Source of the DNA: Pseudomonas fluorescens
Lineage (GTDB): Bacteria; Pseudomonadota; Gammaproteobacteria; Pseudomonadales; Pseudomonadaceae
NCBI RefSeq assembly: GCF_001902145.1
Contig: NZ_MRST01000026.1
Coordinates: forward strand, 1-64,000
Direction: 5' to 3'
DNA length: 64,000 bases
Position 1 is the first letter of the stretch. Each line of letters opens with the position of its first letter. The translations under genes were made by a program, and so were the position numbers. Shown here one piece after another: positions 51,860 through 60,800 of this stretch. The notes under the pieces are model-generated. The model had not been told where the DNA came from, ran no database searches, and saw only the letters and a program-made list of their open reading frames with translations.

Positions 51860-53563
51860 ATGAGCATTCCGTCCAGTACCCTCAGCAAGCCCAATCGCCA
51901 CCCGGTCGACGGCAAGAAACCGATCACCATCTTCGGCCCGGATTTCCCGTTTGCCTTTGATGACTGGATCGAACACCCCGCCGGGCTGGGCAGTATTCCT
52001 GCGGCTAATCACGGCGCCGAAGTGGCGATCGTCGGCGCCGGGATCGCGGGCCTGGTTGCGGCCTACGAGCTGATGAAGCTCGGGCTCAAGCCCGTGGTGT
52101 ATGAAGCCTCGAAGATGGGTGGCCGCTTGCGCTCGCAGGCCTTTGAAGGCGCCGAAGGCATCATCGCCGAGCTGGGCGGTATGCGGTTCCCGGTGTCGTC
52201 CACGGCGTTCTACCATTACGTGGACAAACTGGGACTGGAGACCAAGCCCTTTCCCAACCCGCTGACTCCGGCGTCCGGCAGCACCGTGATCGATCTGGAA
52301 GGCCAGACTCACTACGCGCAAAAACTCTCCGATTTACCTGCACTGTTCCAGGAAGTCGCCGATGCCTGGGCCGACGCCTTGGAGGCCGGTTCGCAGTTCG
52401 GCGATATCCAACAGGCAATCCGCGACCGCGACGTGCCGCGGCTCAAGGAACTGTGGAACAAGCTCGTGCCGCTGTGGGATGACCGTACCTTCTACGACTT
52501 CGTCGCCACCTCCAAGGCCTTCGCCAAGCTGTCGTTCCACCACCGCGAGGTGTTTGGCCAGGTCGGTTTCGGCACCGGCGGCTGGGACTCTGACTTCCCC
52601 AACTCCATGCTGGAAATCTTCCGTGTGGTGATGACTAACTGTGATGATCATCAACACCTGATCGTCGGTGGCGTGGCACAAGTGCCCATGGGCATCTGGC
52701 GCCATGTGCCGGAACGCTGCGCCCACTGGCCGGCCGGCACCAGTCTGAGCTCGCTGCATAGAGGCGCACCGCGGGCCGGCGTGAAGCGCATTGCCCACGC
52801 AGCCGGTGGCCGCTTTGCCGTTACCGACAACTATGGCGACACCCGCGAATACGCGGCGGTGCTAACCACCTGCCAAAGTTGGCTGCTGACCACACAGATC
52901 GAATGCGACGAAACCCTGTTCTCACAAAAAATGTGGATGGCCCTGGACCGCACGCGCTACATGCAGTCATCGAAAACCTTCGTGATGGTTGATCGCCCAT
53001 TCTGGAAAGACAAAGACCCGCAAACCGGGCGCGACCTGATGAGCATGACCCTCACCGACCGCCTGACCCGTGGCACCTACCTGTTCGATAACGGTGACGA
53101 CAAGCCGGGGGTGATCTGCCTGTCATACTCGTGGATGAGCGACGCACTGAAGATGCTGCCCCAGCCTATCGACAAGCGGGTGAAACTGGCCCTCGATGCA
53201 CTGAAGAAGATCTACCCCAAGGTCGACATCAAGGCGCGCATCATCGGCGACCCGATCACTGTGTCCTGGGAGGCCGATCCGCATTTCCTCGGGGCCTTCA
53301 AAGGCGCCTTGCCCGGTCACTATCGCTATAACCAGCGGATGTATGCGCACTTCATGCAGAAGGATATGCCTGCCGAACAACGCGGGATCTTCATCGCGGG
53401 TGATGATGTATCGTGGACGCCCGCCTGGGTCGAAGGCGCGGTACAAACCTCGCTCAACGCGGTCTGGGGCATCATGAACCACTTCGGTGGCAGCACCCAC
53501 CCGGAGAACCCAGGCCCAGGCGACGTGTTCGATGAAATAGGGCCAATCGCCCTGGCAGAATAA
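51860..53563 (+). CDS. davB: L-lysine 2-monooxygenase (FAD amine oxidase family)
   Basis: It converts L-lysine and O2 to 5-aminovaleramide, CO2 and water. The 567-residue flavoprotein has a dinucleotide loop VAIVGAGIAGLVAAYELMK near residue 55, GGRLRSQAF, the substrate-site segments ELGGMRFPVSS and VGFGTGGWDSDFP, and the C-terminal FAD-binding IAGDDVSWTPAWVEGA. It closely resembles the characterised L-lysine oxidase/monooxygenase of Pseudomonas sp. AIU 813 and P. putida DavB. davA starts 10 bases after it. The 147 bases upstream are AT-rich and probably hold the promoter. Confidence 0.9.
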   Translation: MSIPSSTLSKPNRHPVDGKKPITIFGPDFPFAFDDWIEHPAGLGSIPAANHGAEVAIVGAGIAGLVAAYELMKLGLKPVVYEASKMGGRLRSQAFEGAEGIIAELGGMRFPVSSTAFYHYVDKLGLETKPFPNPLTPASGSTVIDLEGQTHYAQKLSDLPALFQEVADAWADALEAGSQFGDIQQAIRDRDVPRLKELWNKLVPLWDDRTFYDFVATSKAFAKLSFHHREVFGQVGFGTGGWDSDFPNSMLEIFRVVMTNCDDHQHLIVGGVAQVPMGIWRHVPERCAHWPAGTSLSSLHRGAPRAGVKRIAHAAGGRFAVTDNYGDTREYAAVLTTCQSWLLTTQIECDETLFSQKMWMALDRTRYMQSSKTFVMVDRPFWKDKDPQTGRDLMSMTLTDRLTRGTYLFDNGDDKPGVICLSYSWMSDALKMLPQPIDKRVKLALDALKKIYPKVDIKARIIGDPITVSWEADPHFLGAFKGALPGHYRYNQRMYAHFMQKDMPAEQRGIFIAGDDVSWTPAWVEGAVQTSLNAVWGIMNHFGGSTHPENPGPGDVFDEIGPIALAE

Positions 53564-53573
53564 GGAGTTGAGC

Positions 53574-54368
53574 ATGCGTGTCGCCCTGTACCAATGCCCG
53601 CCGCTGCCGCTGGATGTGGCCGCTAACCTGCAGCGCCTGCACCAACTGGCCCATGAGGCACACGGCGCCGATGTGCTGGTGCTGCCAGAGATGTTCCTCA
53701 GCGGCTATAACATTGGCGCCGAAGCCGTTGGCGCACTGGCCGAGGCACAGGATGGGCCATCGGCGCAGGCGATTGCCGAACTGGCGCAAAGTGCCGGGCT
53801 GGCGATCCTGTATGGCTACCCGGAACGGGCCGAAGACGGCCAGGTCTACAACGCCGTGCAGTTGATCGACGCCCAGGGCAAGCGCCTATGCAACTACCGC
53901 AAGACCCACTTGTTTGGCGATCTTGACCGCTCAATGTTCAGCGCCGGCCCCGATGATTTCCCGGTGGTGGAATTGAACGGTTGGAAGGTGGGCATGCTGA
54001 TTTGCTACGACCTGGAGTTTCCGGAAAACACCCGGCGCCTGGCCCTCGCCGGTGCCGAACTGATTCTGGTGCCCACCGCCAATATGGTGCCGTTCGACTT
54101 TGTTGCCGACGTCACCGTGCGTGCGCGAGCCTTTGAAAACCAATGTTTCGTGGCCTATGCCAACTACTGCGGGCACGAAGGCGAGATTCACTACTGCGGG
54201 CAAAGCAGCATTGCCGCGCCGGACGGCCAGCGAATTGCCCAGGCCGGCCTGGATGAAGCCTTGATCGTCGGCACCCTGGATCGCCAATCTATTGTCGACG
54301 CCCGCGCCGCCAACCACTACCTGCAAGACCGTCGTGCCGAACTCTACGGCGCACTGCACAAGCCCTGA
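53574..54368 (+). CDS. davA: 5-aminovaleramidase
   Basis: A nitrilase-superfamily amidase that hydrolyses 5-aminovaleramide to 5-aminovalerate, the step after DavB. The 264-residue protein has the catalytic triad Glu in LPEMFLSGYNIG (near 42), Lys in NYRKTHLFGDLD (near 110) and Cys in GMLICYDLEFPE (near 145). The ATG at 53574 follows GGAG at 53564-53567, with a 6-base spacer, better than the TTG 2 codons earlier. It is co-directional and nearly adjacent to davB. Confidence 0.92.
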   Translation: MRVALYQCPPLPLDVAANLQRLHQLAHEAHGADVLVLPEMFLSGYNIGAEAVGALAEAQDGPSAQAIAELAQSAGLAILYGYPERAEDGQVYNAVQLIDAQGKRLCNYRKTHLFGDLDRSMFSAGPDDFPVVELNGWKVGMLICYDLEFPENTRRLALAGAELILVPTANMVPFDFVADVTVRARAFENQCFVAYANYCGHEGEIHYCGQSSIAAPDGQRIAQAGLDEALIVGTLDRQSIVDARAANHYLQDRRAELYGALHKP

Positions 54369-54416
54369 CTCAATGGGTTTGCTAGCATAGGCACTTCCTA
54401 CGCCTCGGAAGTGCCC

Positions 54417-56792
54417 ATGCCTGCGCCGGTTCACCCTCATCCCGTTCACCTGACCCTCGCCAATGGCCTGCGGGTTTGCCTGCGCCATGCGCCGCGCTTG
54501 AAGCGTTGCGCCGCCGTTTTACAGGTGGCTGCCGGCAGCCATGACGTGCCATTGGCTTGGCCTGGGCTGGCGCATTTTCTGGAGCACTTGTTGTTTCTCG
54601 GTACCGAGCGTTTTCCAGCCGAAGAAGGGCTGATGGCCTACGTGCAGCGCCACGGTGGGCAGGTCAACGCCAGCACCTGTGAGCGCATCACCGAATTCTT
54701 TTTTGAACTGCCGGTGCCGGTTTTTGCAGGCGGACTGGTGCGGTTGGCGGATATGCTGACTCACCCACGCCTGAGCCTCGACGATCAACAGCGTGAGCGC
54801 GAAGTGCTCGACGCGGAGTTCGTCGCCTGGTCCCAGGATGCCAAGGCCCAACAACAAGTGGCAGTGCTGCAAGGCTTGGCGGCGGATCATCCACTGCGAG
54901 GCTTTCATGCTGGCAACCGCGGCAGCCTGCCAGTGGAAAGTGATGCCTTTCAGCAAGCCTTGCGAGCGTTCCACACGCACTTTTATCAAAGCGGGCAGAT
55001 GACCTTGAGCCTTGCCGGCCCACAATCGCTGGCAGACCTGCAGGCCTTGGCCCAGCAGTTCAGTGACCAACTGACGCCCGGGCCATTGCACCCGCAGGCC
55101 GCTCCACCGGCCTTGATGCATGGCCCGGCACGCCGCTATCAACACGTCGCCGGCCAACACTTGCATCAGGTCATTACCTGTAACGCCCCACGCGAAGCGC
55201 TGGCGTTTCTCTGCTCCTGGCTCAACGCCTCGGCCCCCGGCGGGTTGCTCGCTGAACTGCAAGCACAACGACTGGCCACCGCGCTGCAGGCGTCCGTGCT
55301 GTACCAATTCGCGGATCAAGCCGTGCTGGATATCGACTTCACCCTCGCCAGCGAGCGCGAATCGGCCACGCCGATCGAAGAGTTGCTGCACGACTGGCTG
55401 AGTTTCTTCGCACACAGCGACTGGACAGCGTTGCGCGAAGAGTTCGCCTTGCTCAATGCTCGCCAGCAACAGGTCCAAGGCGCGCTGGCGTTGGCGCGCA
55501 ACGATGCCCGAGACCTGTCGGAACAAGGCACCGCAGCCCTCAAGGCCATGCTCGATTCACTGCACCTGCCCGCCTCCCGGCACCCTTGGCAACTGCCGCC
55601 CAATAACCCCTTGCTTCGTGCGCCCGCCAAGGAAGAACGCGCTGGCCTGATTCGCGGCCAAACCAGCGCCCATCGTGGCTTGCGTACCTTTGCCCAGGAT
55701 CGCACACGGGGCCGACGGGAGCGGTCGGCGTTGACCTTCAGCCAGGCGTTGGCGGATGACACTGGCGAAGGCGCGCTGTACCTGCACTGGCGGTTTGGCT
55801 CGGCGGTACCCACCGGGCTGGAAAGCATGTTGCGGCCGTTGCGCGAACAGGCACGGCAGGCGGGCGTCGAATTGTCTTGCGAAACGATCGCCACTGACTG
55901 GCAAGTGAAGATGCACGGCCTCCACGAGCCCATGCCGGCGGTGCTCGAAGCATTGGCGCGGTGTCTGAGCGACTCGGATGAACCTTTGCCACCTACCGCT
56001 CCCGTGCCGATGATCGCCATCCGGGAACTGCTCAAGGCGTTGCCCGCTTGCTGTGCGGGTGTTCAGCCCCAGCCTCAAGAGACGACAGCATCATGGGCTG
56101 CCGCGCGCTGGCAGGGGCTGGGCGCAGGCCTGCCCCCCGCCTGTGAAGCCGCGGTCAAAGCCGCAGCGGCCCGGCTGCCTGGGCAACCGGCAACTATGCC
56201 TTTCACTCCTCAGGCCCTTGACGGACAAAAGCGCTGGCAAGAAGTCAGCACCGAACCCAGCGAAGCAGCGCTACTGTTATTTTGCCCAACACCGACTCAA
56301 TCCCTCGCCGATGAAGCCAACTGGCGGTTGCTCGGGCACGTGCTACAGGGGCCGTTCTACCAGCGTTTGAGAGTCGAATTGCAAATCGGCTACGCCGTGT
56401 TCAGCGGCATCCGACAAATCAACGGCCAAACCGGCCTGCTGTTTGGAGTGCAATCGCCCAGCACCTCACTGGACGGCATCGTTCAACAGCTGCAGGCTTT
56501 CCTGGGGCAACTGCCGTCGTTGATCGAGCGCAGCCCGGATGTCGGTAACCAAGCCCTCGCGCAGCAGTTCTCGGCCCAGACGCTGCCCATCAAAGAAGCT
56601 GCCGACTTGCTCTGGCATGCGCACCTGGCAGGTCATTCGTCGGGTTATCTGGATCAGCTTCAACAGTTGATCCAAGCGTGCACACGCGAGGATGTGCAGC
56701 GCGCCGCGCAACAACTCAATGACGCCGCAGGCGGCTGGCAATGCGTGGCCAACGGGCCGCGTATCAACGACGACTGGCAAGCGGCGCCGTGA
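54417..56792 (+). CDS. pqqF: PQQ biosynthesis M16 peptidase PqqF
   Basis: A zinc protease thought to cut the PqqA precursor after cross-linking. The 791-residue protein has the inverted zinc motif HFLEH (about residue 49) with a downstream Glu, in an M16 domain, and a second, degenerate M16 half without the motif (about 420-791). The ATG at 54417 is preferred to a GTG 2 codons earlier. It precedes pqqA-E in the same orientation, as in P. fluorescens, but is separated by 158 bases. Confidence 0.92.
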   Translation: MPAPVHPHPVHLTLANGLRVCLRHAPRLKRCAAVLQVAAGSHDVPLAWPGLAHFLEHLLFLGTERFPAEEGLMAYVQRHGGQVNASTCERITEFFFELPVPVFAGGLVRLADMLTHPRLSLDDQQREREVLDAEFVAWSQDAKAQQQVAVLQGLAADHPLRGFHAGNRGSLPVESDAFQQALRAFHTHFYQSGQMTLSLAGPQSLADLQALAQQFSDQLTPGPLHPQAAPPALMHGPARRYQHVAGQHLHQVITCNAPREALAFLCSWLNASAPGGLLAELQAQRLATALQASVLYQFADQAVLDIDFTLASERESATPIEELLHDWLSFFAHSDWTALREEFALLNARQQQVQGALALARNDARDLSEQGTAALKAMLDSLHLPASRHPWQLPPNNPLLRAPAKEERAGLIRGQTSAHRGLRTFAQDRTRGRRERSALTFSQALADDTGEGALYLHWRFGSAVPTGLESMLRPLREQARQAGVELSCETIATDWQVKMHGLHEPMPAVLEALARCLSDSDEPLPPTAPVPMIAIRELLKALPACCAGVQPQPQETTASWAAARWQGLGAGLPPACEAAVKAAAARLPGQPATMPFTPQALDGQKRWQEVSTEPSEAALLLFCPTPTQSLADEANWRLLGHVLQGPFYQRLRVELQIGYAVFSGIRQINGQTGLLFGVQSPSTSLDGIVQQLQAFLGQLPSLIERSPDVGNQALAQQFSAQTLPIKEAADLLWHAHLAGHSSGYLDQLQQLIQACTREDVQRAAQQLNDAAGGWQCVANGPRINDDWQAAP

Positions 56793-56950
56793 TCATTGCC
56801 AACCCTGCAACAGGCTTTCTCCACCGAGACAGCGCTAACTTGAATAAAATTGCGTAACATTGCGCAGCAATATCTGAACATCTCCAATGGGAGGTGGACT
56901 ATATGTATTACTTGGTAGTGAACGTCCCATCCCTTGATAGGAGTAAGAAT

Positions 56951-57025
56951 ATGACCTGGTCCAAACCTGCTTACACTGATCTGCGTATTGGTTTCGAAGT
57001 CACCATGTACTTCGCCAGCCGTTGA
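56951..57025 (+). CDS. pqqA: PQQ precursor peptide PqqA
   Basis: A 24-codon gene, too short for most ORF filters. The peptide begins MTWSKPAYTDLRIGFEVTMY and has the EVTMY core: the Glu and Tyr that PqqE joins and that become PQQ. A ribosome-site-like purine stretch (GAGTAAGA) precedes the ATG. The upstream 158-base gap from pqqF should hold the main pqq promoter; I could not fix its boxes with confidence. A terminator at 57041-57073 sets it off from pqqB. Confidence 0.96.
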   Translation: MTWSKPAYTDLRIGFEVTMYFASR

Positions 57026-57040
57026 TTGGCTGAGTAATAC

Positions 57041-57073
57041 AACGCCTCGGTTCGCCCGGGGCGTTTTTGTTTT
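57041..57073 (+). terminator. Intercistronic terminator between pqqA and pqqB
   Basis: AACGCC (57041-57046) pairs with GGCGTT (57060-57065), with inner CGG/CCG pairs around a TTCG loop, followed by TTTTGTTTT. It lies 15 bases past pqqA and 24 before pqqB, so it probably reduces read-through and gives more pqqA mRNA than pqqB-E. Confidence 0.8.
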
Positions 57074-57096
57074 GAGCTGTGCTTGATGGAGCGATC

Positions 57097-58008
57097 ATGT
57101 TTGTCCAGATTCTAGGTTCCGCCGCCGGCGGTGGCTTCCCGCAGTGGAACTGCAACTGCGTGAACTGCGCAGGTTTTCGCGATGGCAGCCTGCGGGCCCA
57201 GGCGCGTACCCAGTCGTCCATCGCGATCTCCGACGATGGCGTGAATTGGGTGCTCTGCAATGCCTCGCCGGATATCCGCGCGCAACTCCAGGGCTTTGCG
57301 CCCATGCAACCGGGCCGCGCCCTGCGTGATACCGGCATCAGCGCAATCATCCTGATGGACAGCCAGATCGACCACACCACTGGCCTGCTGAGCCTGCGCG
57401 AAGGCTGCCCGCACCAGGTGTGGTGCACCGACATGGTCCACGAAGACCTGAGCACCGGTTTCCCGTTGTTCACCATGCTGACCCACTGGAACGGTGGCCT
57501 GGCCTGGAACCGCATCGAGCTGGACGCCAGCTTCACCATCCCGGCGTGCCCCAACCTGCGCTTCACCCCGCTGCCGTTGCGCAGCGCCGCACCACCCTAT
57601 TCGCCGCACCGCTTCGACCCGCACCCTGGTGACAACATCGGCCTGATCGTCGAGGACCTGCGCACCGGCGGCAAATTGTTCTACGCCCCGGGCCTGGGCA
57701 AGGTCGACGCACCGTTGCTGGACATCATGGCCAGCAGTGACTGCCTGCTGGTCGACGGCACGATGTGGGACGACGACGAAATGCAGCGCCGTGGCGTCGG
57801 CACCCGTACCGGGCGCGAGATGGGCCACCTGGCACAGAACGGCCCCGGCGGCATGCTTGAGGTACTGGAGCAACTGCCCAAGCAGCGCAAGGTGCTTATC
57901 CACATCAACAACACCAACCCGATCCTCGATGAAGACTCTCCCGAGCGAGCGGAGCTGGTGCGGCGCAATGTCGAAGTCGCTTACGACGGCATGAGCATTG
58001 AATTGTAG
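57097..58008 (+). CDS. pqqB: PQQ biosynthesis protein PqqB
   Basis: A metallo-beta-lactamase fold protein of 303 residues, proposed to hydroxylate the cross-linked dipeptide or to act in PQQ transport. It begins FVQILGSAAGGGFPQWNCNCVNC, with DSQIDHTTGL (near residue 90) in the metal-site region and IHINNTNPILDEDS at the C-terminus. The ATG at 57097 follows a GATGGAGCG ribosome site; an alternative ATG is 6 codons upstream. Confidence 0.95.
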   Translation: MFVQILGSAAGGGFPQWNCNCVNCAGFRDGSLRAQARTQSSIAISDDGVNWVLCNASPDIRAQLQGFAPMQPGRALRDTGISAIILMDSQIDHTTGLLSLREGCPHQVWCTDMVHEDLSTGFPLFTMLTHWNGGLAWNRIELDASFTIPACPNLRFTPLPLRSAAPPYSPHRFDPHPGDNIGLIVEDLRTGGKLFYAPGLGKVDAPLLDIMASSDCLLVDGTMWDDDEMQRRGVGTRTGREMGHLAQNGPGGMLEVLEQLPKQRKVLIHINNTNPILDEDSPERAELVRRNVEVAYDGMSIEL

Positions 58009-58019
58009 GAGCGTTCGAG

Positions 58020-58772
58020 ATGACCGACACACCGTTGAGCAAGGCTGAGTTCGAAGCCGCCCTGCGCGCCAAGGGCGCCTTCTACCATATCCATCACCCC
58101 TATCATGTGGCGATGTACGAAGGCCGCGCCAGCCGTGAGCAGATCCAGGGCTGGGTCGCCAATCGCTTCTACTATCAGGTGAATATTCCGCTGAAAGATG
58201 CGGCGATTCTGGCCAACTGCCCAGACCGTGAAATCCGTCGCGAATGGATCCAGCGCCTGCTCGACCACGACGGCGCGCCCGGTGAAGACGGCGGTATCGA
58301 AGCCTGGCTGCGCCTGGGCCAGGCTGTGGGCCTGGACCCCGACCAACTGCGCTCCCAGGAGTTGGTGCTGCCCGGCGTGCGCTTCGCCGTGGACGCCTAT
58401 GTCAACTTCGCCCGCCGCGCCAGCTGGCAAGAGGCCGCCAGCAGCTCGCTGACTGAGCTGTTCGCGCCGCAAATCCACCAGTCGCGCCTCGACAGTTGGC
58501 CGCAGCATTATCCGTGGATCGACCCGGCCGGCTACGAATACTTCCGCACACGCCTGGGCCAGGCCCGTCGCGATGTGGAACACGGCTTGGCGATCACCTT
58601 GCAGCACTACACCACCCGCGAGGGGCAGGAGCGCATGCTGGAAATTCTCCAGTTCAAGCTGGACATCCTCTGGAGCATGCTGGACGCGATGAGCATGGCC
58701 TACGAACTCAAACGCCCGCCCTATCACAGCGTGACCGAGCAGCGGGTATGGCATAAAGGAATCACCCTATGA
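58020..58772 (+). CDS. pqqC: Pyrroloquinoline-quinone synthase PqqC
   Basis: A cofactor-free oxidase that closes the ring and oxidises AHQQ to PQQ. The 250-residue helical protein has FYHIHHPYHVAMYEGRAS (residues 21-38) with active-site His and Tyr, NRFYYQVNIPLKDA, RFAVDAYVNFAR and the C-terminal half HYPWIDPAGYEYFRTRLGQA. It overlaps pqqD by 4 bases. Confidence 0.96.
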   Translation: MTDTPLSKAEFEAALRAKGAFYHIHHPYHVAMYEGRASREQIQGWVANRFYYQVNIPLKDAAILANCPDREIRREWIQRLLDHDGAPGEDGGIEAWLRLGQAVGLDPDQLRSQELVLPGVRFAVDAYVNFARRASWQEAASSSLTELFAPQIHQSRLDSWPQHYPWIDPAGYEYFRTRLGQARRDVEHGLAITLQHYTTREGQERMLEILQFKLDILWSMLDAMSMAYELKRPPYHSVTEQRVWHKGITL

Positions 58773-59044
58773 GCTTTGATCGCAGCAACATCCCGAACTG
58801 GCGCCCGGGCTACCGCTTCCAGTACGAGCCTGCGCAAAAAGGCCACGTATTGCTCTACCCCGAAGGCATGATCAAGCTCAACGACAGCGCCGCATTGATC
58901 GGTGGCCTGATCGACGGCGAGCGTGATGTGGCCACCATCATTGCCGAGCTGGACAAGCAATTCCCCGGCGTCCCGGAGCTGGGTGACGACATCGAGCAAT
59001 TCATGGAGGTCGCCCGTGCTGAGCACTGGATCACCCTTGCCTGA
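58769..59044 (+). CDS. pqqD: PQQ biosynthesis peptide chaperone PqqD
   Basis: A RiPP-recognition protein that delivers PqqA to PqqE. The 91-residue protein has the winged-helix pattern YRFQYEPAQKGHVLLYPEGMIKLNDSAALIG (about 10-40) and IIAELDKQFPGVPELGDD. Its 3' end overlaps the pqqE start by 29 bases. Confidence 0.94.
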   Translation: MSFDRSNIPNWRPGYRFQYEPAQKGHVLLYPEGMIKLNDSAALIGGLIDGERDVATIIAELDKQFPGVPELGDDIEQFMEVARAEHWITLA

Positions 59045-60167
59045 AAAGCCAGCCATCGGCCTGCCGCTGTGGCTGCTGGCCGAGCTGACCTATCGCTGCC
59101 CGTTGCAGTGCCCGTATTGCTCCAACCCGCTGGATTTCGCAGAGCAGGGCAAAGAGCTGAGCACCGAACAATGGATCAAGGTATTTCGCGAAGCCCGTGA
59201 AATGGGCGCGGCGCAGCTGGGGTTTTCCGGCGGTGAGCCGCTGGTGCGCCAGGACCTGGCCGAACTGATCGGCGAGGCTCGCAAGCTGGGTTTCTACACC
59301 AACCTGATCACCTCTGGCATCGGCCTCACCGAACAAAAAATCAGCGACTTCAAGAAAGCCGGGCTGGACCATATCCAGATCAGCTTCCAGGCCAGTGACG
59401 AGCAGGTGAATAACCTTCTGGCCGGCTCGAAAAAAGCCTTTGCGCAAAAACTGGAAATGGCTCGTGCGGTGAAAGCCCACGGCTACCCGATGGTGCTGAA
59501 CTTCGTCACCCATCGGCACAATATCGACAAGATCGACCGCATCATCGAACTGTGCATTGCGCTGGAAGCGGATTTCGTCGAGCTCGCCACCTGCCAGTTC
59601 TACGGTTGGGCACAGCTCAATCGCGTGGGCCTGCTGCCCACCCGCGAGCAGTTGGTGCGCGCCGAACGTATCACCAATGAATACCGCGCCAAACTGGAAG
59701 CCGAAGGCCACCCGTGCAAGCTGATCTTCGTCACACCGGACTATTACGAAGAGCGCCCCAAAGCCTGCATGAACGGCTGGGGCAGCATCTTCCTGACAGT
59801 CACACCCGACGGCACCGCCCTGCCCTGCCACGGCGCGAGGCAGATGCCAGTGCAGTTTCCCAATGTGCGCGACCACAGCATGCAGCACATCTGGTACGAC
59901 TCGTTTGGCTTCAATCGCTTTCGTGGCTACGACTGGATGCCTGAGCCATGCCGTTCATGCGACGAAAAAGAAAAGGACTTCGGCGGCTGCCGTTGCCAGG
60001 CCTTCATGCTCACCGGTGACGCCAGCAATGCCGACCCGGTATGCAGCAAATCCGAGCAGCACGGCATCATCCTGCAAGCGCGGGAAGAGGCCGAACATGC
60101 CACCCAGACCATCGAGCAACTGGCCTTTCGCAATGAGCGCAACTCAAGGCTCATTGCAAAAGGCTGA
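59016..60167 (+). CDS. pqqE: PqqA radical SAM glutamate-tyrosine cross-linking enzyme
   Basis: It forms the C-C bond between Glu and Tyr in PqqA. The 383-residue radical-SAM/SPASM protein has the cluster motif CPLQCPYC (near residue 28) and the C-terminal SPASM cysteines in KACMNGWGS, LPCHGARQ, EPCRSCDEKE and GGCRCQAF. The start is GTG at 59016, backed by GGAGG 6 bases upstream, although longer in-frame starts exist; this matches the family N-terminus (SPLPEKPAIG). Confidence 0.95.
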   Translation: MLSTGSPLPEKPAIGLPLWLLAELTYRCPLQCPYCSNPLDFAEQGKELSTEQWIKVFREAREMGAAQLGFSGGEPLVRQDLAELIGEARKLGFYTNLITSGIGLTEQKISDFKKAGLDHIQISFQASDEQVNNLLAGSKKAFAQKLEMARAVKAHGYPMVLNFVTHRHNIDKIDRIIELCIALEADFVELATCQFYGWAQLNRVGLLPTREQLVRAERITNEYRAKLEAEGHPCKLIFVTPDYYEERPKACMNGWGSIFLTVTPDGTALPCHGARQMPVQFPNVRDHSMQHIWYDSFGFNRFRGYDWMPEPCRSCDEKEKDFGGCRCQAFMLTGDASNADPVCSKSEQHGIILQAREEAEHATQTIEQLAFRNERNSRLIAKG

Positions 60168-60172
60168 GGGCT

Positions 60173-60331
60173 TCAACGCTTGGCGATGATGTACACCGCG
60201 TGAATGATGCCAGGGAAGTAACCGCACAGGGTCAGCAGGATATTCAGCCAGAATGCACCGCCGAAGCCTACTTGCAGGAACACACCCAATGGCGGCAGCA
60301 GAATGGCGATGATGATACGAATGATGTCCAT
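60173..60331 (-). CDS. YqaE/Pmp3 family membrane peptide
   Basis: A 52-residue peptide with two transmembrane segments, recognised by MDIIRIIIAILLPPLGVFLQ and LNILLTLCGYFPGIIHAVYI. The Pmp3 family affects membrane potential and salt tolerance. It is convergent with pqqE (5-base gap) and follows a helix-turn-helix gene on the same strand. It is short and would be missed by a 60-codon cutoff. Confidence 0.93.
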   Translation of the reverse strand: MDIIRIIIAILLPPLGVFLQVGFGGAFWLNILLTLCGYFPGIIHAVYIIAKR

Positions 60332-60424
60332 GGGTCAGCTCCAGAAAATCGGCTCGTGTGAGCCGTGTAGCTAATCGACCTTGGCGGTTCGTGAGGGTTC
60401 AGTGGATTCTGGCATTGGGCCATC

Positions 60425-60742
60425 TCAGGCCAGAATCTCCAGGCCATGCTTTTGCACGATGCTCAGTAACTTGAGCGCCATGCCGCTGGGCCGCTTCTCT
60501 CCCGACTCCCATTTTTTGACCGTGGACGCGCTGGTGTTCAGGTAGCGGGCGAACACAGGTTGGCTGACATGGCTGCTTTCACGTAGTTGCTTGATCTGTT
60601 CGGCAGGGATTTGGTCTGGCATGGATAAGCACGCCTCGTCATATTCTCGCAGAGTGGTTTTGCTGATGGCGCCGACAGCATGAAGCGCCTTGGCTGACTG
60701 GTGAATGGACTCAAACGCCTCGCTTTTATACTTCTTGGTCAT
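60425..60742 (-). CDS. HigA/NadS-type helix-turn-helix antitoxin, orphan
   Basis: A 105-residue DNA-binding protein. Its C-terminal Xre-type helix-turn-helix (LRESSHVSQPVFARYLNTSASTVKKWE near residues 60-86) and the N-terminal KTTLREYDEACLS segment match NadS-like antitoxins, which usually follow a RelE/HigB toxin. No toxin is found: the 246 bases upstream to the aminotransferase gene hold no full frame. The ATG at 60742 has a GTGGAG ribosome site. A perfect operator-like repeat lies 42-58 bases upstream. Confidence 0.82.
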   Translation of the reverse strand: MTKKYKSEAFESIHQSAKALHAVGAISKTTLREYDEACLSMPDQIPAEQIKQLRESSHVSQPVFARYLNTSASTVKKWESGEKRPSGMALKLLSIVQKHGLEILA

Positions 60743-60783
60743 GTTGTATCTCCACAAACTCCTTGAGTTCCCTTCCCAAAAAC

Positions 60784-60800
60784 ATACCACCCAGTGGTAT
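60784..60800 (-). promoter_or_regulatory. Perfect palindrome, likely operator of the HTH gene
   Basis: ATACCAC-CCA-GTGGTAT is a perfect 7-bp inverted repeat with a 3-base spacer, 42 bases upstream of the HTH start codon. Antitoxins of this family bind such repeats in their own promoters. Binding is inferred. Confidence 0.6.

Noticed and set aside
56793..56950. Possible small upstream ORF and promoter before pqqA
   Set aside because: An ATG with a ribosome-like GGGAGG lies near 56905, but I could not show a meaningful peptide or fix promoter boxes, so no feature is claimed.
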